A stretch of 51,694 nt of DNA from assembly GCF_042649585.1 (NCBI RefSeq), contig NZ_JBHRZM010000008.1, forward strand, positions 1 to 51,694. Reading direction: 5' to 3'. Below, in pieces: positions 16,429 to 25,799 of this stretch (positions within the stretch are counted from its first letter, which is position 1; every line of letters starts with the position of its first letter). The stretch is from Helicobacter_F equorum (GTDB lineage: Bacteria; Campylobacterota; Campylobacteria; Campylobacterales; Helicobacteraceae). Made by a program: the position numbers and the translations under genes. A model generated the notes under the pieces. That model saw only the letters and a program-made list of their open reading frames with translations, made no database searches and was not told the origin of the DNA.

Positions 16429-19215
16429 ATGCAAACAAATGTAAGCCGTCGTAGTTTTATAAAAAGCGCAGCAATTGCTTCAGCTGCTTCCGCTGCTGGA
16501 TTGGGTGTGCCAAGCACATTGTTAGCAGAATCTAACACCGCTCAAAAATCTTGGAAATGGGACAAGGCGGTATGTAGATTCTGTGGAACTGGGTGTGGGA
16601 TCATGGTTGCTACCAAAGATGGGCAGATTGTTGCTGTCAAGGGAGATCCAGAAGCACCTGTCAATAGAGGTATAAACTGCATTAAAGGATATTTTTGTGC
16701 CAAGATTATGTATGGGCAAGATCGTCTTACGCAGCCTCTTTTGCGCGTAAATGCAAAAGGTGAATTTGATAAAAAAGGAAAGTTTGCTCCAGTAAGTTGG
16801 AAACGAGCTTTTGATGAAATGGAAAAGCAATTTAGAAAGGCGTATGAGGAGATCGGACCAACAGGTGTGGCTATTTTGGGTAGTGGGCAATACACTGTGC
16901 AAGAGGGTTATGCCTCTGTTAAGTTGATGAAAGCAGGTTTTAGATCCAATAATATTGACCCTAACGCAAGACATTGTATGGCAAGTGCAGTGGTAGGATT
17001 TATGCAAACTTTTGGTGTAGATGAGCCATCGGGTTGTTATGATGATATTGAGCTTACTGATACAATTGTAACTTGGGGCGCAAATATGGCAGAAATGCAC
17101 CCTATTTTGTGGAGTCGCGTAACAGATCGTAAGCTCTCAAACCCTAATAAAGTAAGGATTATCAATCTCTCTACTTTTACAAATAGGACTTCAGATATTG
17201 CAGATATCGAGATTATTTTTAAGCCACAAACCGATCTAGCGATTTGGAATTTCATCGCGCGTGAGATTGTGTATAACAAACCAGAATCTATTGACAAGGA
17301 ATTTGTCAAAAATTACTGCACCTTTAGCACAGGATATGTGAATATTGGTTATGGTATGCGTGATAATCCTAATCACAAAAGCTTTTCCTCTCAAGAAAAG
17401 GAAATTGTAGCCAAACAAGTGAGTAAAGTGCTTAGCGACAATGAGGGCATTACACTACAATATCTAGGACTTAAAGCCGGTGATACGCTCACAAACGATA
17501 AAGCAAAAGAAGCCGATATACATTGGGAAATTGGTTTTGATGATTTCAAAAAAGCTCTAGATCCTTATACACTTGATTTTGTAGCCCAGCTTGCTAAGGG
17601 TGATGAATCTGAAAGCCTTGATTCGTTTAAAGCAAAACTCCAACAGCTTGCAGATTATTACACACAACAAGATAGAAAGGTAGTAAGTTTTTGGACTATG
17701 GGCTTTAACCAACATCAAAGAGGCACTTGGGTGAATGAGCAAAGCTATATGGTGCATATGTTGCTTGGCAAACAAGCTAAGCCCGGTAGTGGTGCATTTT
17801 CACTCACAGGACAACCTAGTGCATGTGGAACGGCGCGTGAAGTAGGGACATTCTCTCATAGATTACCTGCGGATATGGTCGTAGCAAATCCAAAGCACCG
17901 AGAGATGTCTGAAAAAATATGGAATCTTCCTGCGGGGACGCTTAATGGTAAGCCAGGCTATCCATTCTTGGATGTTATGCGAGCGCTAGAGGATCAAAAA
18001 GTAAAATGGGTGTGGGTGCAAGTCAATAACCCGTGGCAAAACACTGCAAATGCTAATCACTGGATTAAAGCAGCACGAGAGCTTGATAACTTTATTGTTG
18101 TGAGTGATAGTTATCCGGGTATTAGTGCTAAAGTCGCTGATCTCATTTTGCCTTCGGCAATGATTTATGAAAAATGGGGTGCTTATGGTAACGCCGAGAG
18201 ACGCACACAGCATTGGAAACAACAAGTGTTGCCACAAGGTAATGCAATGAGTGATACTTGGCAGGTGTTGGAGTTTTCAAAACGCTTCAAACTTAAAGAA
18301 GTGTGGGGTAAAGAATATGAGGATTTGGGGCTTAAGAATGTATTGCCAGAAGTGCAAGCATTGGGGTATAGTGAAGATTCTACACTTTTTGATGTGCTAT
18401 TTGCTAATACTAGAGCCAAAAAGTTTAGCAGCAAAGATTCTATGCTTACAAATGGGCTTAATTCTGAAGTCTTTGGAGATAGCCGAAATGTCGTTGGTAG
18501 CGATGATAAGGTTTTTGCAGGCTATGATTTCTTTGTGCAAAAATATTTGTGGGAAGAATACAGACTCTTTGGTCTTGGACATGGGCACGATTTAGCAGAA
18601 TTTGATGTGTATCATAAGGTGCGTGGATTGCGTTGGCCTGTGGTTGATGGCAAAGAAACACAATGGCGTTTCAATGCCAAATACGATCCATATGCCCGTA
18701 AATATGGTAATGGCAAGGACTTTGCGTTTTATGGTAATAAGGAAGCCTCGCTTTTTCAAGGTGATTTGAGCAAGCCCGGTAGTGAGAAAAAACCTATCAC
18801 AAATAGGGCAAAAATATTTTTCCGTCCGTATATGGATCCTTGCGAAATGCCAGATAAAGAATATCCTATGTGGCTCTCAACTGGTAGGGTGCTTGAGCAT
18901 TGGCATAGTGGGACTATGACTATGAGGGTGCCGGAGTTGTTCCGTGCTGTGCCTGAAGCGCTTTGCTATATGAATGAAGATGACACCAAGGATAAGGGTT
19001 TTAAGGCAGGTGATCATGTGTGGGTAGAATCTCGTAGAGGCAAAGTAAAAGCACGCGTGGATATAAATGGTAGAAACAGACCGCCAAAAGGCTTGGTGTA
19101 TGTGCCTTGGTTTGATGAAAATGTTTTTATCAATAAGGTGTGTCTTGATGCTACTTGCCCACTTTCTAAGCAAACAGATTTTAAAAAGTGTGCTGTGAAG
19201 GTGTATAAGGCGTAG
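16429..19215 (+). CDS. napA: Periplasmic nitrate reductase catalytic subunit
   Basis: The 928-residue molybdoenzyme reduces nitrate to nitrite in the periplasm. A twin-arginine signal (SRRSFIKSA) sits at the N terminus. The [4Fe-4S] site is CRFCGTGCG with a further cysteine in NCIKGYFC, and the molybdenum cysteine is in ARHCMAS. The C-terminal molybdopterin-binding domain begins near LSTGRVLEHWHSGTMT. I chose the ATG at 16429 because AGGAGGA stands directly before it; the TTG 18 bases upstream would place that site inside the gene. It leads the operon napAGHBLD, the Campylobacterota order. NapC is absent here, and electrons should come through NapGH. Confidence 0.97.
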   Translation: MQTNVSRRSFIKSAAIASAASAAGLGVPSTLLAESNTAQKSWKWDKAVCRFCGTGCGIMVATKDGQIVAVKGDPEAPVNRGINCIKGYFCAKIMYGQDRLTQPLLRVNAKGEFDKKGKFAPVSWKRAFDEMEKQFRKAYEEIGPTGVAILGSGQYTVQEGYASVKLMKAGFRSNNIDPNARHCMASAVVGFMQTFGVDEPSGCYDDIELTDTIVTWGANMAEMHPILWSRVTDRKLSNPNKVRIINLSTFTNRTSDIADIEIIFKPQTDLAIWNFIAREIVYNKPESIDKEFVKNYCTFSTGYVNIGYGMRDNPNHKSFSSQEKEIVAKQVSKVLSDNEGITLQYLGLKAGDTLTNDKAKEADIHWEIGFDDFKKALDPYTLDFVAQLAKGDESESLDSFKAKLQQLADYYTQQDRKVVSFWTMGFNQHQRGTWVNEQSYMVHMLLGKQAKPGSGAFSLTGQPSACGTAREVGTFSHRLPADMVVANPKHREMSEKIWNLPAGTLNGKPGYPFLDVMRALEDQKVKWVWVQVNNPWQNTANANHWIKAARELDNFIVVSDSYPGISAKVADLILPSAMIYEKWGAYGNAERRTQHWKQQVLPQGNAMSDTWQVLEFSKRFKLKEVWGKEYEDLGLKNVLPEVQALGYSEDSTLFDVLFANTRAKKFSSKDSMLTNGLNSEVFGDSRNVVGSDDKVFAGYDFFVQKYLWEEYRLFGLGHGHDLAEFDVYHKVRGLRWPVVDGKETQWRFNAKYDPYARKYGNGKDFAFYGNKEASLFQGDLSKPGSEKKPITNRAKIFFRPYMDPCEMPDKEYPMWLSTGRVLEHWHSGTMTMRVPELFRAVPEALCYMNEDDTKDKGFKAGDHVWVESRRGKVKARVDINGRNRPPKGLVYVPWFDENVFINKVCLDATCPLSKQTDFKKCAVKVYKA

Positions 19216-19219
19216 TCTT

Positions 19220-19966
19220 ATGGATTTGCAACGTAGAAAGGCTGTGGGTTCTATTTTACAGACAATGGGGCTTGTGGCTATGGGTGGCTTGGTGTGGAGT
19301 GCATATGTCTTTGAATCTAAGGCGAATCCTTTGGGATTTTATCCACCTGGTGCGCGTGATAACTTTGTAAGTACATGTATAAAATGTGGGCTTTGCGTGG
19401 AGGCTTGTCCGTATTATACGCTTAAGCTTTCTCAAGAGGGTTTGAAAGGCTTGCCAATTTTTGTGCCGCGTGAGATTCCATGTTTTATGTGTGCGGATAT
19501 TCCTTGTGTGAGGGCATGTCCTACAGAAGCGCTTGATAAGAATCTTGTCAGCACAAATGGCGCACTTGATATTACAAAGGCACGCATGGGCGTAGCGGTG
19601 GTTGATACACTAAATTGCATTGCATATGCTGGGATTCAGTGCGATGCATGTTATCGCGCATGTCCTTTGATAGATAAGGCAATTTATCTTGAATATAAGG
19701 CTAATGAACGCACAGGTAAGCATTCTATGATTTTGCCTATGGTGGCAAATGATGTATGCACAGGATGTGGGAAATGTGAGAAAGCCTGTGTGACAGCCAT
19801 TGCATCTATTCGGGTTTTGCCTAGAGATTCTGTGTTAGGAAAAATGGGAACAAACTATATTAAAGGTTGGGAGGAGAGTGATGAAATGCGCTTAGAATCT
19901 GCACCGACTAAAAAGCCCCAAAATAGCAAAAAGCAAAATCTTGATTATCTCAATGGAGAACTATAA
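19220..19966 (+). CDS. napG: NapG, periplasmic ferredoxin-type protein
   Basis: The 248-residue protein is exported (hydrophobic N-terminal segment with a basic RRKAV start) and carries four [4Fe-4S] cluster motifs, the first CIKCGLCVEACP and the last CTGCGKCEKACV. With NapH it forms a quinol dehydrogenase that passes electrons to the NapB-NapA pair. It starts 4 bases after napA, and its TAA overlaps the napH ATG. Confidence 0.95.
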   Translation: MDLQRRKAVGSILQTMGLVAMGGLVWSAYVFESKANPLGFYPPGARDNFVSTCIKCGLCVEACPYYTLKLSQEGLKGLPIFVPREIPCFMCADIPCVRACPTEALDKNLVSTNGALDITKARMGVAVVDTLNCIAYAGIQCDACYRACPLIDKAIYLEYKANERTGKHSMILPMVANDVCTGCGKCEKACVTAIASIRVLPRDSVLGKMGTNYIKGWEESDEMRLESAPTKKPQNSKKQNLDYLNGEL

Positions 19967-20886
19967 TGTGGTTGAAAAAACATAGATTTTTGCTATTGCG
20001 TAGATTCACACAAATAGGAATCTTGAACTTGTTTTTTGTGGCAAATTGCTCATTTGTCTTTATCGATGGCACCAAACATTTTGTAATACAGGGGGATCTT
20101 AGCGCATTTGAGAGTGGTGAGAGAAATCTTGCTATAGCGCACAACAAGCACGATATGTTACCCTTTGGGATTTTAGAGGGGAATTTGAGTGGATCAAAAA
20201 TTTTAGAAACTATCCCCATGAGTGATCCTTTGGCATTTTTACAAATCTTTTTAGCTGGTGGAGCTATTAGTATGGATTTGTTGTTTGGTGTGCTTGTGGT
20301 GATGTTGGTGTATGGATTGTTTTTGGGTCGTGGATATTGTGCGTTCGTCTGTCCTATCAATATGGTAAGTGATTTAGCAAACTTTTTGCGCACAAAACTA
20401 CACATCGAAAATATAAGATTTTTGGCAATTTCACGCAAGGCAAAATTTGGAATTTTGTTTTTAAGTCTTTTACTTTCTCTTGTCTTTGGGGTCTTGGCAT
20501 GGGAGAGTATTAGTCCTATTTCTATGTTGCATCGCGGTGTTGTGTTTGGTATGGGTGTAGGATTTTTTGGGGTTTTGGGTGTATTTTTGTTTGATTTGTT
20601 TGTTCTAAAAAATGGCTTTTGTGGACATATATGCCCTCTAGGTGCAGTGTATGGACTAATTGGATCAAAGGCTATGTTGAGAATTAGGCATAATGTGCAA
20701 AATTGCACCAAATGTATGGATTGTGTAAGAATCTGTCCAGAAAATCAAGTCTTGCGTATGGTTGGCAAATATAGTGCACCGGTATCTGATATGGCGTGTA
20801 TCAAATGCGGTCGTTGTGTTGAAGTATGCAACGATAATGCACTAGGTTTTAGTATTTTAGATTATCAAAAAGGAGAGAAAAAATGA
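19966..20886 (+). CDS. napH: NapH, membrane quinol dehydrogenase subunit
   Basis: The 306-residue protein has four membrane spans, a CxxxCP-type motif after the second and fourth (GYCAFVCPINM, GFCGHICPLGA), and two C-terminal [4Fe-4S] sites (CTKCMDCVRICP and CIKCGRCVEVC). It takes electrons from menaquinol and hands them to NapG. The start at 19966 gives a one-base overlap with napG. The stop overlaps napB (ATGA). Confidence 0.95.
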   Translation: MWLKKHRFLLLRRFTQIGILNLFFVANCSFVFIDGTKHFVIQGDLSAFESGERNLAIAHNKHDMLPFGILEGNLSGSKILETIPMSDPLAFLQIFLAGGAISMDLLFGVLVVMLVYGLFLGRGYCAFVCPINMVSDLANFLRTKLHIENIRFLAISRKAKFGILFLSLLLSLVFGVLAWESISPISMLHRGVVFGMGVGFFGVLGVFLFDLFVLKNGFCGHICPLGAVYGLIGSKAMLRIRHNVQNCTKCMDCVRICPENQVLRMVGKYSAPVSDMACIKCGRCVEVCNDNALGFSILDYQKGEKK

Positions 20887-21431
20887 AAACAGCGTTGGTA
20901 TACAAAGCAATAGCAGTGGCTTTTGGCATAAGTATGTTGTTTGTGGGTTGTGGTGAAAGTAAGGGCGATAAGCAAACAACGGGTATTGATGAGACACAGA
21001 TAGGATTGCGTACAGCACCACTTGAAAGCGAAAGTGTGAATCTTGTCGATTATACATTTGGCACCAAAGTAGCCGGAGAGAGCGAGAAAATTGAGCGATC
21101 TTTTGAAAATGCACCACCTCTTATTCCGCATGATATAGAGGGTATGCTTCCTATCACACAACAAGATAACACATGTCTTGGTTGCCATGATAGAGAAATA
21201 GCTGAAGGTGTAGGTGCTACTCCGGTGCCAACATCTCATATCTATGATTTGCGTACAATGAAGCAAGTAGAGAGTGGTGTAGCTGATGCGCGTTATAATT
21301 GCACACAATGTCATGTACCACAAGCACAAACAAAACCTTTGGTGGAAAACACTTTTAGTCCAGAATTTAGTAGTGAGTCTCAAAAACACCAATCAAATTT
21401 ACTTGATGTGTTAAATCAGGGAGTGAAATAG
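20883..21431 (+). CDS. napB: NapB, di-heme cytochrome c
   Basis: The 182-residue protein delivers electrons to NapA. It has two covalent heme sites, CLGCH near residue 99 and CTQCH near residue 140, with nearby methionine/histidine ligands. The leader ends in MLFVGCGES, which resembles a lipobox, so the mature protein may be lipid-anchored rather than soluble; this is an inference. It is about 20-30 residues longer than typical proteobacterial NapB. Confidence 0.94.
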   Translation: MKTALVYKAIAVAFGISMLFVGCGESKGDKQTTGIDETQIGLRTAPLESESVNLVDYTFGTKVAGESEKIERSFENAPPLIPHDIEGMLPITQQDNTCLGCHDREIAEGVGATPVPTSHIYDLRTMKQVESGVADARYNCTQCHVPQAQTKPLVENTFSPEFSSESQKHQSNLLDVLNQGVK

Positions 21432-21436
21432 ATTTC

Positions 21437-22402
21437 GTGAAGTTGCTAAGATATGTCCTCATAGTGTGCGTTATGTGCGTGAGTATATATGCCAAAGTGT
21501 CGCCCTCACGCATTGTAGATACACACACAGAGATAACTTCCATGCAACAAAGCAATGGGAAATTGTATGTTTGCACTTCACAAGGCGAGGTGCAAGTGTA
21601 TGCGCTTGATACTTTGAAGTTCTTACAACGCATAAATATACCTAGCTATACAGATTTGTTTGGTTTTGTATTTCGCCCAAAGGTGTTTAACACCGATGTC
21701 AATATTAATGGAGAGATTCTTATCGTTGCAGCAGGGGTGAATGGAAGTCGGAGTCTGTATATATATGCCAATGAGAATCTACAGGTTTTGTTGGATGGTA
21801 TGAGTATTGCCAAGGCATTATGGATTACTCAAACTCAAGTGCTTGTGGCACTCATGAGTCATGAGGTTTTGCTTTTTGACACACAGCAAAAAAAGATTAT
21901 CTATCAAACGCAAGTTACGCAGGCAAGTTTTAGTGATATGGTGTATAATGCACATGATCATGTCGTATATACCACTGGAGAATCTGGCGTAGTGTATGCG
22001 ATAGATCCAAGTAATGGCAAGATTTTAGGGCATTATGATATGATTAACAAGGATAAAATTTTTGCCCTTAGTTTTGGAGGGGATAGCCTTGTGGGTGCTG
22101 GACAAGACAAGCGACTTAGTATTTATAGATTCCAAAATGGTAGTAAGCTATTAGATTCTGCAATGGTGCGATCAGAATTTTTGATTTATGTTACAGGAAT
22201 AGATACAAGGGGCGAATATATCGGTTATATGAGTGATGAAAATGGCAGTGTGCAGATCCTGCGTGCCAAAGATAAAAAGCCTCTTGTGTTATTAGAGGGT
22301 ATTTCTGGGGTTGTAAATAGCATTATCTTTTATGGAGCAAATGTATTTGTGAGTTGTGATGATAACAAGATTTATGTGTTTAATTTACAAGGAGTATTAT
22401 GA
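21437..22402 (+). CDS. napL: NapL, beta-propeller accessory protein
   Basis: The 321-residue protein has a signal peptide (LLRYVLIVCVMCVSIYA) and repeated beta-strand blocks of WD40 type (for example VVYTTGESGVVYAID and LVGAGQDKRLSIYRF). NapL is found in Campylobacterota nap operons between napB and napD. Its exact job is not settled. The start is GTG with a weak upstream site. Its last four bases overlap napD. Confidence 0.88.
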   Translation: MKLLRYVLIVCVMCVSIYAKVSPSRIVDTHTEITSMQQSNGKLYVCTSQGEVQVYALDTLKFLQRINIPSYTDLFGFVFRPKVFNTDVNINGEILIVAAGVNGSRSLYIYANENLQVLLDGMSIAKALWITQTQVLVALMSHEVLLFDTQQKKIIYQTQVTQASFSDMVYNAHDHVVYTTGESGVVYAIDPSNGKILGHYDMINKDKIFALSFGGDSLVGAGQDKRLSIYRFQNGSKLLDSAMVRSEFLIYVTGIDTRGEYIGYMSDENGSVQILRAKDKKPLVLLEGISGVVNSIIFYGANVFVSCDDNKIYVFNLQGVL

Positions 22403-22734
22403 ATATTTCAAGCATAATAGTGCGTGCAAATCGCGATGACTGGGAGAATCTATTACAAGAAGTTGGCAAAATTGCATATAGTGAAGTAGCGCTAGAGGAC
22501 AAAGAAAAGGGAGTTATCATCGTAACCATAGAGGCTCCTGATACAAACTCAGACATACAATCGTTAAAGCAAATAAGTGCTTTAAAGGGGGTGCTTAGCG
22601 CGGATATGCACCTAAGCTATACGCAGGATTTAGAGGAATGCAAACTCGATATTAATGAAATTGCTGAACTCATTGACACAAAGCCTATTGCTGAAGTGAG
22701 ATATTCTGGAGATGTCAATAATCTTTTGAAATAA
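22399..22734 (+). CDS. napD: NapD, NapA maturation chaperone
   Basis: The 111-residue cytoplasmic protein starts with NISSIIVRA, the ferredoxin-like fold that binds the NapA twin-arginine signal and holds export until the molybdenum cofactor is in place. It is the last gene of the operon; the convergent marR stop abuts it without a base between. Confidence 0.9.
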   Translation: MNISSIIVRANRDDWENLLQEVGKIAYSEVALEDKEKGVIIVTIEAPDTNSDIQSLKQISALKGVLSADMHLSYTQDLEECKLDINEIAELIDTKPIAEVRYSGDVNNLLK

Positions 22735-23181
22735 TTATTTATGTGCGAGAGTATGCGTGGTGCTATCTATGGAATAGAAAAATTTCGCAAGGAGCTTATG
22801 TAGTGTCGTGAATTCCTTATCGCTAAGGGTGTGTAGTAATTCTCTTTCGTGCTGAAGCGTTGCAGAAAAGATTTTTTTAGCTTGTTTTTTGCCTTCTGGA
22901 GTGATTATTATGAGATTTTCTTTGCGATTAGTGGGGTTTTTTTGTCTTTGTAATAATCCCCTTTGTTCGAGATCATCAATGAAAAATCGAGTTGTATTTT
23001 TGTCAATTTCCATGATGTTGGCAATTTCTGTTTGGGAAAGTTGGGTATCCATCGCAATAAAAAGTATACCCACCTCTCTGCCATCAGTAAAACCAAATTG
23101 TGTTAAAACCATTTCTCTAAAATGAGTTTTTGCAGTATATACAAGTTTTTGACAAAGAAAAAAGATTGATTCCTCAAACAT
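22735..23181 (-). CDS. MarR family transcriptional regulator
   Basis: The 148-residue protein has the MarR winged-helix core: SQTEIANIMEIDKNTTRFFIDDLEQRGLLQRQKNPTN (recognition helix about residues 53-85), then the wing with the NRKENLIIITPEGKK strand. The family binds palindromic operators as a dimer and usually represses its own gene and a neighbour, releasing on a ligand. An inverted repeat over its own promoter fits autoregulation. No efflux gene is next to it; the nearest unit is nap, convergent. The target is unknown. Confidence 0.85.
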   Translation of the reverse strand: MFEESIFFLCQKLVYTAKTHFREMVLTQFGFTDGREVGILFIAMDTQLSQTEIANIMEIDKNTTRFFIDDLEQRGLLQRQKNPTNRKENLIIITPEGKKQAKKIFSATLQHERELLHTLSDKEFTTLHKLLAKFFYSIDSTTHTLAHK

Positions 23182-23200
23182 TCAATAAGCCCTTTTTATG

Positions 23201-23242
23201 ATAGTAAAACAAAATTTTAGTATAAAAATATTATTTTACTAT
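23201..23242 (-). promoter_or_regulatory. marR promoter inside an inverted repeat
   Basis: ATAGTAAAA (23201-23209) and its perfect reverse complement TTTTACTAT (23234-23242) flank TATACT on the minus strand (23219-23224), a good -10 box about 38 bases before the marR start codon. The arrangement is what a self-repressing dimer would need. The binding itself is an inference. Confidence 0.55.
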
Positions 23243-23300
23243 AAATTATGTAATGGAAATTAAGATATGAGAGTCTGGCTCTTGTGTCGTGTGACTAGTA

Positions 23301-23684
23301 TTATGGTATCTTGAGGTTTTGTGCAAGTTTTTGGATGCGTTCATTGAGCTCATCAAAATCTTTTGCGCCATCAAGGTAGGTAAAAAACTCATTTTTTAGA
23401 ATCTGCAGATTTTTAAACGTATCTATGGCTTTTTGCCCTTCTTGTGTAATTTGTGTGCCACTATCTTTGCCTCCACCCGCATTTGAAATGACTAGGGGAT
23501 TTGGTGCGGAGAGTTTGTTGGCTATGTCTATACTATCCCATGCTGCCTTATAGCTCATTTTCATTTGCTTTGCAGCTTTGGCTATCGAACCACTGGCTTT
23601 GATACGCTCAAGTAATTCGATTCTGCCAACTCCTAGATAATTTTTAGAATCTTTTGTGATCCAAAATCGAGAATCTATCTTCAT
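23301..23684 (-). CDS. modE: ModE-type DNA-binding regulator lacking molybdate-binding domains
   Basis: The 127-residue protein matches the N-terminal DNA-binding domain of ModE: ERIKASGSIAKAAKQMKMSYKAAWDSID (about residues 26-53) and VISNAGGGKDSGTQIT with the wing. Full-length ModE adds two molbindin domains that sense molybdate; they are missing, as in other short ModE proteins of Campylobacterota. I chose the ATG at 23684 with GGAAGG before it. Close to nap, whose NapA needs molybdenum, it may set molybdenum uptake or Nap expression; this is an inference from position. No mod transporter is in the window. Confidence 0.8.
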   Translation of the reverse strand: MKIDSRFWITKDSKNYLGVGRIELLERIKASGSIAKAAKQMKMSYKAAWDSIDIANKLSAPNPLVISNAGGGKDSGTQITQEGQKAIDTFKNLQILKNEFFTYLDGAKDFDELNERIQKLAQNLKIP

Positions 23685-23706
23685 ACCCAACCTTCCGCAC
23701 TAATTT

Positions 23707-24354
23707 TTAGTATAACACCACATACACCACGCGTGGTCCATGCACACCAAACACCGTTTGTAACTCAATATCAGCAGTGCGCGAAGGACCTGCAACAAAG
23801 ATAATGTTTGTTGGTAAAATCTCGCTTCCGCTGCGATTTTTCTCATATGTCTTGATACATTCAATACCGGCATAGAGATTCTCTACTATATGATCTTTTT
23901 TGAGTAGATAAATGCAATTATTAGTGATAAGTGAAGAAAGTCTAGGGGCTTGTGGATTAGCGCTTAGTCCTACAATGCCTAGATTTGCCACACCACATCG
24001 TGCTTCCACGATAGAAGTATCAATTCCAAATAATTCCCCACGCATAGAATCTACGCTTTGTGTGTATGGGATAAATTTGGCTTCCATACCCTTAAAGTCT
24101 AATGACACATCAGTGTTATACAGCACTTCTTTAGCCTTGACTTCTCCAAGGGTTTCTGCGATTGTAGATTCTAGAGTATCCAGACTAGATTCACGCACGA
24201 TAGCCTTATTATTGCTTTGATTAAGCTTGTATTCTTCTAAAAGTTCCTTATGCGTGTAATTCATAGGGTTAGCATACTGCACCTTTGGGCTTGGGATATG
24301 TGTATTATTTTTAAGAGAATCTCGCACACGCCCTAAGATATCTGCCTTACTCAT
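23707..24354 (-). CDS. lutC: LutC, lactate utilisation protein C
   Basis: The 215-residue LUD-domain protein is part of the LutABC iron-sulfur complex that oxidises L-lactate to pyruvate. It has the VEARCGVANLGIVGLS and FVAGPSRTADIE blocks of the family near residues 127-143 and 188-200. The gene overlaps lutB by eight bases. H. pylori HP0137 is the counterpart by order. Confidence 0.92.
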   Translation of the reverse strand: MSKADILGRVRDSLKNNTHIPSPKVQYANPMNYTHKELLEEYKLNQSNNKAIVRESSLDTLESTIAETLGEVKAKEVLYNTDVSLDFKGMEAKFIPYTQSVDSMRGELFGIDTSIVEARCGVANLGIVGLSANPQAPRLSSLITNNCIYLLKKDHIVENLYAGIECIKTYEKNRSGSEILPTNIIFVAGPSRTADIELQTVFGVHGPRVVYVVLY

Positions 24355-25789
24355 AGATTACTCCTTGCATTTGAGATACTTTTTTGTGAAGATTGCCATT
24401 GATTTTTGGGAATTCACGATACTTCACCCAATTTTTTAGCAATGGCACAAAAGGTGCAAATACCTTGCCAAGTGGTGCAAAGATATTTGCCATAGTAAGC
24501 ACAAATCGCCATTTATTAGGGCTTGTCGCTAAAGTAGCAAATTGACTCATTGCTTTGATTTCAACGGGATTTTGTGTGCTTGAATCTGTGCCTACCACAC
24601 TTTTTCGCCCTTGCCCTACGCGCTCACTTCGCAAATCTCTAATAAGTTCTGCAAGAGGGATTTTCACAGGGCATACTTCAGAGCATCGCCCACATAATGA
24701 GCATAAATCTAGCATAGGACTAAATTTATTTAAGCCAAAAAGTTGAGGTGAAATCACCTCACCAATAGGACCAGGATAGGTGCTAAGATAAGCGTGTCCG
24801 CCGATTTTATCATATACAGGGCAGTGATTAAGGCAAGTGCCACATCGAATACAACTTAGTGCGCGGTAATAATGCGAATCGCTAAGCATTTGTGAGCGAT
24901 TGTTATCAAGCAAAATAATATGCACTTCTTGTGGTCCATCAAGTTCGCCTTTTTTGCGAGGGGAAGTGATGATATTGTTATAACAAGTTACTGCCGCACC
25001 TGTAGCAGAAGGAATAAGCAAAGCATTAAGCGTAGAGGCATCTTCAAAGCTTTCAATCACTTTTTCAATCCCACAAAACGCAATATGAATATCACAAGCC
25101 GTGGTGCTCATACGCCCATTTCCCTCATTTTCTAAAAGCCAAATTGCCCCCTCATTGGCGATGGCAAAATTCACACCGCTAAGTCCGAGTTTAAATTCTT
25201 GAAATTCTCTGCGTAAATGTGCGCGCGCAATTTCATTGAGCTTTTCAGGTTCAGATTCAAGCGGAGCACCGAGTTTTTGATGAAAAATTTCACCAATTTG
25301 ATAGCGATTTTTGTGGATAGCAGGTGCGACGATATGCACAGGTGGTTCGTCAATGAGTTGAATAATAATCTCACCCAAATCCGTCTCAATAGGTTCTAAT
25401 CCTTTGGCTTTGAGAAAAGCATTGAGGTGCGTTTCTTCACTCGCCATAGACTTACCTTTAAGAATCTTAGTGATATGATTTTTTTGCATGACCTCAAGCA
25501 CGATATTATTGGCTTCCTCACTATTTTTTGCCCAATGCACGATAAAGCCATTTTTACGCGCATTAGATTCAAAAGTTTCTAGCAATAAATCAAGCTTGGA
25601 GAGATTTTTTTGTTTAATCTCTTTACCTTTTTCTCGCAATGCTTCCCAATCCAAAAAACGCGTAGAAATAAGCTTTTTGCGATTGCTTTTTAGTGTATCC
25701 ATAACATTTAGAAGGTTTTTGCGTAATTGTGCATCTTCAAGTTTGGTATGTATCACATCGTGGTATTGTTGTTTGATACTTGCACCCAT
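24347..25789 (-). CDS. lutB: LutB, iron-sulfur LUD protein
   Basis: The 480-residue protein has an N-terminal LUD domain and two [4Fe-4S] motifs, CIRCGTCLNHCP and CSLCGRCSEVCP, in the region of residues 310-370. It carries electrons within the lactate oxidation complex. I chose ATG 25789 because AAGGAG lies 6 bases before it; the upstream in-frame extension overlaps the end of lutA and has no ribosome site. It sits between lutA and lutC. Confidence 0.93.
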   Translation of the reverse strand: MGASIKQQYHDVIHTKLEDAQLRKNLLNVMDTLKSNRKKLISTRFLDWEALREKGKEIKQKNLSKLDLLLETFESNARKNGFIVHWAKNSEEANNIVLEVMQKNHITKILKGKSMASEETHLNAFLKAKGLEPIETDLGEIIIQLIDEPPVHIVAPAIHKNRYQIGEIFHQKLGAPLESEPEKLNEIARAHLRREFQEFKLGLSGVNFAIANEGAIWLLENEGNGRMSTTACDIHIAFCGIEKVIESFEDASTLNALLIPSATGAAVTCYNNIITSPRKKGELDGPQEVHIILLDNNRSQMLSDSHYYRALSCIRCGTCLNHCPVYDKIGGHAYLSTYPGPIGEVISPQLFGLNKFSPMLDLCSLCGRCSEVCPVKIPLAELIRDLRSERVGQGRKSVVGTDSSTQNPVEIKAMSQFATLATSPNKWRFVLTMANIFAPLGKVFAPFVPLLKNWVKYREFPKINGNLHKKVSQMQGVIYE

Positions 25790-25799
25790 TCTCGTCTCC

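Noticed and set aside
16522..17100. A 192-codon open frame on the minus strand opposite napA
   Set aside because: napA is certain by motif; the opposite frame has no ribosome site, no family pattern and unlikely composition. It is a shadow.
19950..20711. A 253-codon open frame on the minus strand opposite napH
   Set aside because: Its translation is a low-complexity string rich in proline, asparagine and lysine typical of an antisense frame; napH on the plus strand has clear cluster motifs.
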